Position numbers and translations under genes: made by a program. From Albula goreensis (lineage: Eukaryota; Chordata; Actinopteri; Albuliformes; Albulidae): a stretch of 64,000 nt of DNA. Every line of letters begins with the position of its first letter. Position 1 is the first letter of the stretch. Below are positions 12,700-25,496 of the stretch, piece after piece. The DNA is taken from positions 24,520,906 through 24,584,905 of the forward strand of contig CM040745.1 of the NCBI GenBank assembly GCA_022829145.1. The letters run 5' to 3'. The notes under the pieces are model-generated. The model had not been told where the DNA came from, ran no database searches, and was given only the letters and a program-made list of their open reading frames with translations.

Positions 12700-15600
12700 T
12701 TTTTCATATTGAAGAGCTTTTTGTGCGTTTAGTAATATAGTGCACCACAGTCAACTGATTCTGGCTTTAATCTGTCTGACCTAATTTCACTCCCAATGTT
12801 GTACAGTGAAACCATAAAGTCATTGCTGCTCTTGCTCGTAAACCTTGGATTCCCTCACTGCACTGTCACTTTTCTGTTTGGCATCATTATTTAGGGCTGA
12901 CTGACATTGGACTACATTCAGCCATGTGCATGAATGAAATACAATTGATTCCTTACAGGAACACAGGACCATAGTGCTGCACAGACAGTACTGAAACACA
13001 CATGAATATGTGATAGACACCAGAAAGCTTTGGCTAAATAAGTATGTTTGGCCAGAATTGTGCAGTGTAGGTTACATGGGGTCAGTCTTTTCAAGTGTAC
13101 AGTACTGGCAGAGTGGTTTTATTGAACCATTTTTGGTTCAATGAATTTTCATTAATGTTAGGGGCTACCCTGTAGTATAAGCGACTTGTTTTGGACCCGT
13201 TACCAGATTAGGTGAGAAGCACATTGCTGATTGACTCAAGTCAATGAAAGACAGTTGAATGCAGCTCCACCTTAAAGATTGTTCTTAACTTCATTTCAAC
13301 AATTACAACTGCATGGTATCTTTTAGGAGATGACCAGCATAAATGCATTCATTTTTTAATAGAACAGACACAAAAGAAGCACTCCAGGATATGGTACCAA
13401 CTTTATTCTGTTTTGTCAACTGTGGTCAAAAACCCTTCAGAACAGTGTGTGGTCAAGTAAAATGTTAACCAAGGTGAGATGATCAGTTTGAGGAATTTCA
13501 TCATCTCTGCTAGAGTCAAGAGTGATTGTCCACTCACTCGCATTCTGCCTGAGCCAACTATGCATGTTGTCAGCAGAAGCAGTGGTTGCATAGCTCAGCT
13601 GTGGGGAGGCGGGTTGAGAATAAGAAAAATAGGTTTAATTCTCCCCTGGGCAGCTCTTTGTTACCTTGGCAGCAAGAATTCCTTGGCACAGGAATTCCTT
13701 CTTTTATTTGTGTGAAAAGTCACACTATAAACAAACAGTTCTCATCTATGCAAGTGAACAATTACAAATTCTTCATGCATATACACAAGGACACTTGCTT
13801 AAAATCTGGAAATAGGGGAACGTATACAGCAACATAAATGTAAAAAAAAAAAAAAAGACTGGTAAACTTTCGGGATCAAAGATATGTGCAGTTCTCCAAA
13901 AGTCAAATTCAAGCATGCTTGAAGCACTTTCATGGCTTATTTTCAAAATTTTGGTCAATTTCTCTTCACACACATTCCTATAATTCCCACTAAGCACACT
14001 AACAAACATATTGGTCGTTATTTCATAAATGAATTTGCTGAGAACAATTTTCTTCACATAAAGCTGATCCGACCTCAATGAATGTGCTCTTTATGGCACC
14101 TCCAAAACAGATGACTCTCTTTAGTATGAGAAGACGTGAAACATTAGTTGACAAAACTGAAAGTTCTTTCTGAATAATCCTTAACAGCAAGGATGAGATT
14201 ATCTGAACGAAAAATGCAGTCTTCATGTTTCAGTGGACATGTTTCAGTGGAACAGTTTTCTAATACTTTATGGGGAAGGAAATCCATTTACTCAGTTTTC
14301 TGAAACATTGAACAAGTAAAAATGCAATCTTTAGATTTATATACTGGGTACTGGATTGGATATTTTAATTGAAAAGTCTTCACTTATTACAATATGTATT
14401 TTCTTGTGAAATCCCATGATTAGCTCAGTCAAAAAATGGTAGTGCAGAGTTTGCCTTTAATCATGAAAATAAAATGCTCATCTGAAACTACATATACAAT
14501 TACACACAGCACTTGCTTGTGTCAACAAGATATATAAAGTGATGAATTATTACCCAAGTAAAACAATGATGGGGGATATTCTGTGGTGGTTCTTAGCATT
14601 TTTTTATGTTGTAATCTGACAGAAACTAAACTGTATAACAGATTAGGCATATACTGACTGAATGTTTCACTGGCAAATAATTGAAAAGCTGGAAACAAGT
14701 TACACTCACTATCTATTAAACATTTTGCCAAGTATGTGCATATGTATTTTTTCATTCCCATGATTCAGAAATTATAATGCAAATCATAGCAGAATATCTG
14801 ATGTATAATTCAATATGTATGGAATAGTGTTCAGCACATATCAAAACAAAATTTTATGTACAGTAATCCCTCACATACACGGCACACAAGAATAGAGGGA
14901 TGACTGAAGAAAGCTTTGGGCTGATAAATACCATTAGCCAACTGAGTTCCCAATAATTAAAAGTGCTCAGAAATGTCTACAATATTGCATGAGTACATTG
15001 AATATGTAATATAGAGTACTTCAATGAAACAATTTCAGTTTGCAGTAGCTTTACAAGGTAATATAGTGTTACTTAAGTTGTAGAGAATATATTAAGTGAA
15101 GAATTTAGGATAGAATAACAACAAAATAAACTTCCTGTAAAAAAAAAAAATGACTGGTTGTGTATGCACAAATCACAGTAACTCACCTTGATCCACATGG
15201 GTTTTTGTGTTCCATGCAGTGTTAATTTGATGTTGTTAATCCTGCCATTTTCCTCCAGAAAGCATGCTCTTTTAGTCATATATAACTTTAAATATGATAT
15301 TCCTTCCCTCTCACTTTTCCAGAAAGTAACTGACATTGCTGTATTTTTGTCACTGTTTTTTTCCAATTGGAGTGCAGTTCATCTTGCATCACATTTTTAC
15401 ACTTGGTTCATGACAATAATGTTAATGATGTTCCAAATTAACAGGCATAACAGATGATTGACTGGTAGATATGTGAGCAGTTGCAGTATATCAAGCCATT
15501 TTACAGTGCAGTCACTTTCATACATTGTACTACACATTGTAAAACATAATTCAAACCACAATGTCATTGCATTAACAGTATACTCCATTCCAATAGAAAA

Positions 15601-15715
15601 TGTGTGAAAGTGGCATTAAGTGGTATACAGTATACTCCATACAAACCATCATTATGAACTATACTGACATACACTCCTTCAGTGGGGATGGACTTTGTGT
15701 CACAAGTGGGCATGA
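12700..15715. other. Intergenic / AP1S2 3' flank, no gene seen
   Basis: AT-rich sequence between the ZRSR2 polyadenylation site and the AP1S2 3' end. Part of it may be AP1S2 3' UTR: reverse-strand AATAAA copies occur near 13402 and 13682. No coding exon was convincing. Confidence 0.5.
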
Positions 15716-15719
15716 TGGG

Positions 15720-16075
15720 TGGCTTTTTGTAGGGACTACAGTAATGCATACAGAGGTGCCGAGAGAGGAAGAGGCTGATGGGTAGGTGAAGCCTGAGGAG
15801 GGACTCTGCATGCAGGGAGGGTGGAACCAAGACGTGTGGCCCTGCATGGTGTGTTGGTGGTGCCAAGAGGAGGTACTCTGTTTGCTGGAAGCTCAGGTAC
15901 AGGAAGTGCAGCTCTGCATGCATGGTGAGAAGATGCAGGCATAAGGGCTCTGCTTGCATGAATTATGGAGCCAGGGACTGTAGCTCTGCATGCATGTTAG
16001 ATGGAGATGGCAGAAGGGGCTTGGCTAGCAGGCAGGGTTGAGCCAGAGGGAGAGGTTCAGCTTGCAGGTGGGCGT
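15720..16075. repeat. Degenerate 36-bp minisatellite in the AP1S2 3' UTR
   Basis: About nine diverged units follow one another, most of them 35-37 bp (three consecutive ones between about 15957 and 16064 are exactly 36 bp). Each tends to end with a variant of CTCTGCATGCATGG or GCTTGCAGG. The array begins about 15 bp beyond the AP1S2 stop codon in transcript direction, so it should lie in the 3' UTR if the terminal exon extends normally. It keeps a minus-strand frame open for some 130 codons only because 36 is a multiple of three. Confidence 0.75.
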
Positions 16076-16088
16076 CAGCAGCAGACTT

Positions 16089-19000
16089 TTAGTATACAGG
16101 TACATTAAAATACTCGTGACGGGGCTGCAGAAGATAAATGTGTGACACAGCTCAGTACGCAAACCCAAATGCCTTTTCACACAATCAAAAACATACAATA
16201 AAGTTGTTTGAATTTCAAGTTTCTGAAGTAAGTGCCACTGCTGCAAAGTCAATCAATTTAGAAGGGCACACACTGGCACACCTCCCAATATGAAGCATGC
16301 AGCCAGCTGCTGCTTGTCTGCAGTCACTGAAACCTCCCTTTAAAATTCATCAGCTGTCCAGCCTGTACCTCTCCTGAACACAGTGTTGCACTTATCACTT
16401 GCAGGTAATTTTTAACAATTGATCACAGTTTTTCAAAACACATTGTTATAATATTATGTAAAAAAACAACTGTAACTATTGCACAAATAGCAACACCTTT
16501 TAGTCAATCATAAAATGGCAGCAGTGCTACTGCTGGTATGTAAACATGTTAATCTCATTATTAACATACTGCTACAAACAGTTAGGGAATATTCTGCAAA
16601 CTCAATGAAACTGGACAGGAACAGCTGTTGTTGCCATGTTACTGGAGCACCAGAAGCTGAACTGAATCTATTAATCTATATTCTGCCATTCAGTATTAAG
16701 AGCAACACAGAAATACCTAAATATAGCAGGCTGTGAATTCAGAGAACCACCTAGACTATGGCTGTGGTAGTAAAATCTTTCAAGAAGCAGTTATCTGTAC
16801 ATCTGTAACATTAAACAGCCACAGCAGAGCACCCACGCAGAGCTGTCCCCCATGTGGGGGTGAACACTTTGTGGGCGTGAATGCACTGGGATTGCCATAA
16901 TGGACTTATGTATCATCATAGGGATCAGGTGCAGCTAGGCTAGGGATGTACCTCTTGCAGCAGGTCTGCCTGTTCAATGGCCTTCAGCACATTCTTCTTG
17001 GAGGTCTCCTGTGCCTCGCCTCCAAGCAGAAACTCATCCAAGATGAAGTAAGCCTTCTCAAAGTTAAAGATAATGTCCAGCTCGCACACCTGCTAAGAAA
17101 TCGAAGGGACCACACCGAAACACACACAGAGCTAAGTCTGTAGGAAACAAGAGGGTGCTTTTGGGAAATTCCACTATTAATCCAATTAAGAGCCTAATCT
17201 TTCACTTGTCCAGTCATTCAAAACCATGCCTTGGTCTTTTATTTAGGGTATCTCAGATGCTTGTTGAGCTTTTTCAATACAGCCTAGTTAAAATAAAAGT
17301 GATAAGAGGATTTAAACCTCTTTCCCATAAGAAACTAAACCCAGGCTTTGTTAGAATAAGTAGTCTGGTATGATTGGTGCATCACACAATAGACATTCTC
17401 ACTCATGTTCATTTTCAAAGATTCATTGCCCACAAATGAATGTCAAGCCATATGCACAAATGTATATAAACCTGTAAATTACTGATAATATTCTAGAGAA
17501 CATTGTTAGGCACTTTTTATTTTGACCTGGTTATTTTTCAAGATTTCAAATTCTAATGAAAGACAAGGTGACTCACGCTGCCAAAGTACTTATCCAGCAG
17601 CTCCACATATCGGTGGATGATCTCCAGTGTAATGAGTTCATTATCCTGGTCCTCAATGGCACAACAGAAATACAAGCTCGCATATCTGGGACAAGACAGT
17701 AATATGCTTCTCAATAAACACACTGAAAGTAGAAATACTGTTGGCTTTTAATTCGTCTCATTCACAAAAGCACTTCTCTTTCTGCAAAACAACATGGATA
17801 CCATTTGCTTCAGGTGTATTTAAGACAATTTTTCTTTGTAAATTCAGCTATCCTGATTGAATTCACTTTCTGTGAGTCACTCGATACAATCATTTTCTAC
17901 ATTAATCAATGTGAGCAACTGCTGAATAGACTAAATGGAAAAAAAAAAAAAAAAAAAAAAGGCACTGCAGGGGTTGCAACTGGGTGTCATAGCAACTTGC
18001 TAGGAGACCACACAGGATCTAGGGCACTACTGAGTAAGCTCAATATTAAGCAGCAGTAGCATAGCTGGTATTTGTTTATCAAACTTATGGGATATTTACC
18101 ACCAATACTGGCCTTCTGTTATTAGAAGGCAACTTATGTGTTAGTTTATAATCATATAATTTTTGGCATGTGTCCCAGACTTCATGATTTTCTTCGATTC
18201 ATGGTTCAAAAATTATTCTTATTCCTATCAAACATATGTAAACAAATGGTTGATAAAGGCTGTCACAGTGTACTTCCTCCAAAAAAGAAACACAATTTCT
18301 GCAGACAGATGTTCATGGATAATGTGGAGTCTTTTAGTAAACTACAAACATGCTTAAAACAATGCATGATTATGAGAACAGGCCATTTAGCCTATGTAGG
18401 CTCATCATTCACAGTTTAGAGAGTATCCAGCACAGTGTCAAGCCTGGAACTGAACACCCCTAAGGACTCTACATCTACGATGTGACCTGGAAGGCTAATC
18501 CACACATTGATAGCTCAGAGTAAAACATACTGATAATCACAGCAGGATTCACCTTTAACAGTTTCTTTTACACATCATGCCAGGAGCCAGTTTAGTTGGC
18601 CTTCTTTGCATTTTCTTAAGTACCTCTACACCTTTATAATACTATGATGCCCAGAACTGCACACAATATTCTCTGACAAAGCATTGCTTTACATCAGTAC
18701 AAACTTCATTTTGTTTATATACTTTCTACTGCATGTTCCAGCATCCTGTTGAAGCTTTAACTGCTATGACACAATGATCAACTCTGGTGAAGTAATACTC
18801 AAGCCTCTGAAAATCTGAACACATTCCAATATAGCTTCTGAAGCGAAATGGCCCAGAATGCATACATTTACTTATTTTGAATGTCATCAGTCCATTTCTG
18901 GATACTGTTAATCTCCTGGGTTACCATTGTAGATTCCCACTTACTTTTCATAAAACCTGAAGCCTTGCATCATCGGCATGTGCAACTATTTTGCTTTTAA

Positions 19001-19446
19001 TATCCGAATCAAGATCTTATGTTAAAAAGTTACAGCCCCAATGCCAGCCTCTATAGGGTTCGACTTTCCACAGTATGTTGCTCAGATATGATCCTTTCTA
19101 CAATTATTATTATTATTATTATTTTTTACCTTGCAGCTAATTTTGAACCTACTCTGAAATGACAAGTGCAATGACTTATTAATGAAAAGGGGTTTGACAT
19201 GCTCATACGGGGTTGGGCCATGGTTTTAGCAACAAGCACAGACAATATGTGGAGGAATGTCACTGACCTCTTGTATATGATTTTAAGATCTCTCCACTCC
19301 AGAAAGCTACACATCTTGGGCTTGCGAGCCAAAACCATCTGTACCAGCTCACGGGTAACTTTCTTCTTCTCTTTGTCGGAAAGTGGCACGTACCACTTTT
19401 GCAACCTTAGTTTCCCCTGTCGACTGAAAAGCAGCATGAACTGCAT
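16089..19446 (-). CDS. AP1S2: AP-1 complex subunit sigma-2
   Basis: Four coding exons on the minus strand: 19446-19268, 17685-17577, 17089-16952 and 16124-16089, with phases 2, 0 and 0 and consensus splice sites. The 153-aa product starts [19 protein letters not shown] and contains [34 protein letters not shown] and [15 protein letters not shown]. It is the small sigma subunit of the AP-1 clathrin adaptor, which sorts cargo at the trans-Golgi network and endosomes; the sigma family binds dileucine signals together with gamma. The final exon gives [11 protein letters not shown]-stop, a C-terminus I recognise from a sigma-1 isoform, rather than the ETPRSVLEEIGLT form, which I could not find. 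The acceptor lies directly before the ATG, so the 5' UTR must come from an upstream exon. Confidence 0.92.
18370..19070. repeat. Degenerate ancient interspersed repeat
   Basis: Inside AP1S2 intron 1, text such as GAGAACAGGCCATTTAGCC, CCAGAACTGCACACAATATTC and GAATCAAGATCTTATGTTAAAAAG recalls a widespread, long-decayed fish interspersed repeat, possibly LINE-derived. The assignment is by memory of its wording rather than by comparison, and the element is too diverged to set its ends. Confidence 0.4.
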
Positions 19447-20562
19447 CTGGGGAAGGAAGCGTAAAGAGGCGTACAGTTATTTCTCAAAATGATTTGCAGT
19501 AAGTACACACAATCCCTTGCCTCTAGATCAACTCCTTTCCACAATATTTGACTGAATCCATTTTCTTCTGGCAGCCACATGCCCTACATTCATTATATCT
19601 GAGGAGAGAGAAAAGTTTTACATACTCCTAGATCATATTAGACTATAATGCTTACTTTTTAATCAATGTTACCGGAGTTAATTTGACATGAATTCTTGGG
19701 ATTAGTGGAAAATGATGCTTTAAAGCCTTACTGACAGGACAACCAAGGAAAAGGACATCATTAATGCAGAGATGAAGCTAAAAATGCTTTCTTTGGTTTG
19801 TCCTATATTTTCTCCAACTTCTCAACTGTTGCTGATTCGATTATAGGACTACAGACTGCAGTTGCATACGTGTGATAGTATTTTATCACAATTAGTTATT
19901 CACTTAATGGATTGTAACATTCCAAGCGATTTACACAACGAAATGCATCAAAGCGGAGTAGAACATAATTTAGTTACCCTTTTGAAGTTTATACAAAGCA
20001 CCGTTTGACGTTTTTTAAATGTTTAAGGACGCAGAACAGGTGACGACTGTTGTTAACCAGTCAGACAGCCTCAGAAAGGTGCTCTTTTACTCCGTTCTGG
20101 TTCCATCGGATGTAACAGGAATTCTGAAGTATTAATAATTACTGGAAATAGTGTTTTTTTTTCCATTTTAAATTATTTCATGTCATACTCACTTTATTCT
20201 GATAATTACTTTTTTAAATTTAGTTAGGTATGAGTTAAAAGAAAACTTGGGATAGCAATATGGAAATACAACGTATATATGATTTTCTCGCATACCATGT
20301 CGGAACACGCAGCGTTTTTAAATTCATCATACTACAGGAATTCCTAACTATTCTTCCAAAAAAAAAAAAAAAAAAAAAAGACCATAGCCGTTGCTACGAG
20401 CTTCTGCAGTCCAGTTAGGTAGCTATCACGTTAGCTAGGCTAGCAGCGGACTTATCTGGCTTGTTGGCAAAATCTGTTAGTTCTGAGACAATATACAAAC
20501 GCTAATCTAGCGATGTTTTGATAATATCCCAAACAAAAATAAACTCGCCCCATACTACTTAC

Positions 20563-20640
20563 TTTGACTGTATGTGTCTTCCTATGGAGAATTCATGTGC
20601 AAATATAGAACATTCGTGATGAATTCCAAACTTCAGTGTG
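20563..20640 (-). promoter_or_regulatory. AP1S2: Possible AP1S2 non-coding first exon
   Basis: On the minus strand a perfect donor (GTCAAA|gtaagtag) occurs at 20563/20562, about 1.1 kb upstream of the AP1S2 start exon, which itself begins with a splice acceptor and therefore requires an upstream exon. The extent and transcription start are unknown. A CCAT/CCAAT-like motif is present near 20750. Confidence 0.35.
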
Positions 20641-20649
20641 CTCAAGTAT

Positions 20650-22870
20650 CTCAGCAGCCCTCCTAAGTGGGTTCAGGGTTCTCCCTTTATGAAGATTGAA
20701 GGTTGTAAGCAAGCTCGACTTTATTGGATAAGGATCCAATGTCTGCAGTTGCCATTGGTGTAAGAATCCCGTTACCCCCGCCCGTACTCACACAGCTCTG
20801 AGAACAAACGACTCCGTGGACCTATAACAAAACCTAAAGCAAGAGCAAAAACTTCCATGGTCCACTACGCTCCTCTCAAAAAGGTTTTGGGGGAATGCTT
20901 AAACTTCCACGAAACGTTTTTCTACACTTTACTCAATTTACTTCCGAGTTGTAAACTAACAATTTAAGAAATGTACCACCCCCCCAAATCATGTACAAGG
21001 TTCTAGCTACCTTTTGAATTGTTTTGACTCCATTTCCTTTTAAAAGATAACAGGAACGTCCGAGAGGAAAATCATATTTTTTGTATTTTAGAATCACCTG
21101 TAAAATAATTGTACTCTGCAATTAACAGTATTGTGCAGTTTAGAAAATGTTAGAAAAAGTTTAAAAAGGAAAATGGTTCTTGTCTGAACGCTGTGGGATC
21201 TCTGATATACCTATTTATTAAAATTCTAGATCCAATGATTGATTATACCGCCCCAGATATAGTTCCGGCTGTAAGAGAAGTCCCTCCTCCAATCATGAAT
21301 GAGCAACAATCCTCTTATGTGGAATGCGGCCCATTCTTCAACTCAGTTCCACCCGCAGTATTCATTTCCAACCAACCTAGACCCCAACCACAGACCACAA
21401 CTTTGGCCGCAACTCCCATCAATCTCATTAGTTCCTTTCTAAACATTCAGATACAATTATGCTATTAATATGTGAAACAAAAAAATTATTCACATATAGT
21501 CATTCCCTCTCATTCATTTTTGGGTAAAGGAGAGAAATGTAAATACAAGAAAAGTGCAATATCAGACATCCAGCTTATAACTGCCAGCATGCAGACTCCA
21601 AACACCTGACATAAACAATAGTTGGACACTATGATCAAATGAAACACATTTGTGAAAACCTCTGTTAGAAACATCTCTGAGTTTCAATCTGGCAGCAGAG
21701 AAAGCTAATGCTCTGCAAATTAAGGGTGGTCAAGACTATCTATCACATGTTAACCAGGTAACAGAAATTATTTATAGCTATCTACCATCTTATTTTAGGT
21801 TAAACAAAGCCACTGTCAGTTTTACTATTAAAGTGAGCAAAAAAATATTGTTCCCTCTTTTCGAGGTGTCTTATCACCTTTTATCCCTCCCTTGCTTGAT
21901 AACTTAGCTTTATTATCTCAACTTGAAAGTTGGGAACTTGACTGTTGTTTGGCCATTAGGGGGCATAGCAGTGACATTAAGTTGTCTTAGGAACACTGTC
22001 ACCCAGTTTAATTGGCTAAATAACTCTTTTTCAACATAGTTAGACTGGTTTAGAAAGACATGGCATTAAAAAAAACATAGGATGATCAGAGATGCAGTCC
22101 AGAGCTCTAACATTCTGCAGGGTATCTCTAGACTCCTCTTATCAACACCTTTGTTTTGTTTTATGTGCTCCTGGTTTACATTAAATAAACCAATGTTTTC
22201 CTTGTTTTGCCAAGTTTTTTAGGGCTTAAACAAAAATGGTCACAATAACAGTATATTCCAATACAAAAAGGCTAAACATGAAAACACTTAAAAATAAAAT
22301 GTTGAACATTCCCTGATACCAATATATAATACAAGAACATATGTAAAGAATTCTCAATGCCTTTTTTTGGTATAAGTGTTCAGGTTTTTAGACATTCTGA
22401 TCACCCAAAACAGGTGCTTACTTAGCCCACCTCTCAGTGCTGGCTATCACCATTCAGTACTGTGGTCTGATTGATTACTGACTAAACTGGACCATGAAGG
22501 GAAGTCTTTACTTTACTTATTGTGAAGTCAAAATAACTGTCTTTTATAACTGACAAATTGTGAGAAACATTTCAGCCCCACAAATATTCTCACAATTATT
22601 AAGAACACAAGAAAAAAGGCTTGTTTTATCTCTCATAGGATACCATTCTTCAAAATGCACAAGTTATTCACATATGCCAAGCATCAACATAAAACCAAAA
22701 TAAAACCAATGTTGGTAAAATATACTTAAGATCCAAACTGAAAGCTAAAAGGTTTGCTCCAATGAATTATGTTCTCTGTAGTTCCATTATAGGAGAATAA
22801 GGAAAACCATCTGTATAAAGTGCTCAGTTTTATCCAAGTAACCCTCACCTATAGGTATCTACCTGGGGGA
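20650..22870. other. Intergenic DNA between AP1S2 and C3orf38, no gene seen
   Basis: AT-rich sequence with only short frames. It should contain the AP1S2 promoter on the left and the C3orf38 3' UTR on the right. No conserved protein motif or RNA gene was noticed. Confidence 0.5.
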
Positions 22871-22881
22871 TATTAGCATTT

Positions 22882-24476
22882 TCATTCACATAAGAACAGG
22901 AGTTCTCTTGTATCATATGTTAATTCTGGTGATGCCACTTCCTCTCCCCCTGTGAGTGTGTTTTGTCCTCTTATTTTCAGATGGGTAAATTTAATCTTCC
23001 AGCTGTTGGTGTCCAGTGGGGAACGTATGAGGCCAAATGCTTGCTCGAAGATTCCTAGACAGGTGCGTTCGCGATGTATGGTCCCTGCCACTGCCACTGC
23101 CACCAGCCCATGAGGCGACATGGCGCATTTCAGCCCTTGGGGCACCAGGTTGGGACAGAAGAGGAGTCTCTCATCCCTAACAAGGGCTAGGAAACGATGA
23201 CTAACCAACTCTGCTCCATGAAACTCATCTGCCTGCTGCATGTCTGTGATGTAGCAAAGGGTCATCCGCACATCCTCCCAGAAGTGCTGAGGACCCCAGT
23301 CAAGTGGTGTTTGGCCAAGTCCATTGTTCTGGGAGTTCAGAACCTGAAAGAACCACTGACAGAACTGCTTTCCCAAGGCCTGGTAGTCAAACGTACTGGT
23401 TCCTTCCCCTTCTCTGTGAAAATCCTCCTTTTTGTCATTGGCTGGGCCAATATCAGAGACCTTGAAAAGAAAACATACCTTTTTTGTGAAACTTTGTTAA
23501 TTTCCTGTTGTTATTAATTAAATCCTATACTTACTTCTCAGGATAGGCATGCCATATGGCTGCACTTCAAAGGGCAAATCTTGCAGGTTTTCTCTTAATG
23601 ATATTGTTTCACAATAAGGCATGTCAGTAAAATTGTTCACAAATGTTAATTTGTTTAAAATCGTGATACTTAAACTTACACATACTGCCCCTAAATTTTT
23701 TCAACCTCTGCCTAACACCTAACTACTCATGTAACATACAAAATAAAAACTTAATAATGTAAATTTCACAAAAATAACTATTCTAATTACCTTTATAATA
23801 ACATTTTTCAGAATTGTTTTGCAGTCACGACATACCTACTGCAAGAAATTAATCTAGTCACACTTTTACTTTTTTCAACATAGGCACCAGAGTTTACCTG
23901 TGAAAATTGATAACACAGCGAGCAGTGGTCCAGTCAACAATACGTTAAAATGCAACCTTCAACGTTACAATGTTTTCATTTACATTGCGCCTAGAGTGCA
24001 CCTATTCACATCCACATATGTATATACATAACTTCGATTACCATCTTCTCGGAATCCCATAGCTGCAGAGTTCTCTTCACAAGCTGATTTTTTTCACTGT
24101 TTGGAGGCATTACTACATTCATGCCGGCCAGGTATTTGAACAGAACGTCACGGTGCACCTTCTTTCGCCTCAGTAACTCTTCCGCACTCTGGCTGTATGT
24201 AAGGATAGCCTCCATTGCCTCTGTATATTAATAACGACAATGTATAATGAGAAATATAACGAACAGTGCAGCAGATGATTATGGTCCAATTTGTATGATA
24301 AACAATCGATGGCTATATTGAAAAAATGCTGTCAAATTTCCGGCCTCACCTTTCGTGTTTTCCACTGCAATCATCCGGTTAGTGACGGTATCACTGAGAG
24401 ACAATAAATCATTATTTGACAGACGACTCAGCATTTCAGTGCAACCTTCTCGCTCCTTTCTGGATAACCCTGACAT
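22882..24476 (-). CDS. C3orf38: C3orf38 homolog
   Basis: Three coding exons on the minus strand: 24476-24350, 24220-24042 and 23460-22882, phases 1 and 0. They give a 294-aa protein, slightly shorter than the roughly 330-aa human one. Matching blocks are MSGLS at the start, DTVTNR, AILTYSQSAEELLRRKKVHRD (as broken pieces), FCQWFFQVLNSQN, WGPQHFWEDV, GLKCAMSPHGLV and TCLGIFEQAFGLIRSP. The middle and C-terminal part resembles an NTF2-like fold in general descriptions of the family, and an apoptosis-related role has been suggested for the human protein, but its biochemical function is not established. It lies head to head with the Grx-DEP-DUF547 gene, about 1 kb apart. Confidence 0.93.
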
Positions 24477-25496
24477 TGTCCAATTATTGTCAATAAACCA
24501 GCAAGCCAGCTAGGTACAGCAACTACGCGGACTGTTCTTCGCTCATACTGTGGAATTACTGATCCGTCTAGAAACTACGGCCAGCCACCAACGTTCCGGC
24601 ACGAGCTGTAAAAAGTAATTTGGGCTGACTCTACCCCTCACTATGTTGACAAAGTTATCACTTCTTAAAATCAACAAAAATACACCACATATGTACCTCA
24701 CTATATTTCGAAGTAGATCAAGTCAATTTAGTTCACCAAAAATATGTTTTTGGTGAATGTTAAGTCATCTGATACAGCGAAATCGCACGGGGACTAGAAT
24801 GTAGAAACAACACGACCCACTAGTCTGTATAGTAACAGGATCGACGTACACAGCGGTGTCGTATGATGATAATCAGCACTGCACATTGCAGAGTTTGTTC
24901 TTTGGTGCAGAAAAGATACAGATCCCACTCAGCTTGACAAAGACGACCTAAAGCTCAGCGTATGGTTGATTCACGAGGACCAATTCAGCGATCGTATCAT
25001 TTGGTTTGAGACCCTGTTTTGCTACACTTAAGTTTAATCAGAATCTTTTGGTCAGTGATGTGATAAGCTTACTGTATTTATAGTATTAATCAGTCTACAT
25101 ATCAAAATGTGGAATATAGCATGGAAAGTAATGCGGAACATGCATGGAGTGCCTTATTTGCCTTGTCCGCAAAAATCTCTGAAGGCCTTTGTATGATCTG
25201 CACTAATTAAGTTGCAGTGCTCTGCAAGATAGATTTGCTGGCGATTCCACATTGACCCAGTGTGAGGGACTGTACAATTCCTGGTAATGTGTATTATTTT
25301 ATAATACTTAATCGATTGCATTTTTCCCCAGCCAAACAATTTTACAATTTATTTGTTAACGAGTTCACATCCCTTTCTTCAGCGCTGTTCCATGGGTACG
25401 CAGAATTGATTCTTGAGAACTATTTCTTATTCATATGAAATAGAAAAAACAGCTGACTAGCAGTTCGCAGTGTGTTAATATGCCAGCAACTTCACT
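24477..25496. promoter_or_regulatory. Shared divergent promoter region of C3orf38 and the Grx-DEP-DUF547 gene
   Basis: The start codons of two divergent genes are separated by about 1.0 kb with no other gene between. The part next to C3orf38 has several CpGs. No TATA box was noted for either direction. Divergent transcription from this segment is inferred from layout alone. Confidence 0.5.

Noticed and set aside
13403-13591. Candidate alternative AP1S2 terminal exon on the minus strand (reads DDEIPQT-like)
   Set aside because: The phase does not fit the preceding exon, and the resemblance to the ETPRSVLEE tail is too weak.
15187-15366. Minus-strand frame ending in a good donor (ATCAAG|gtgagt) inside the AP1S2 3' region
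   Set aside because: It lies downstream of the AP1S2 stop exon, matches no family I know and has no supporting acceptor or partner exon.
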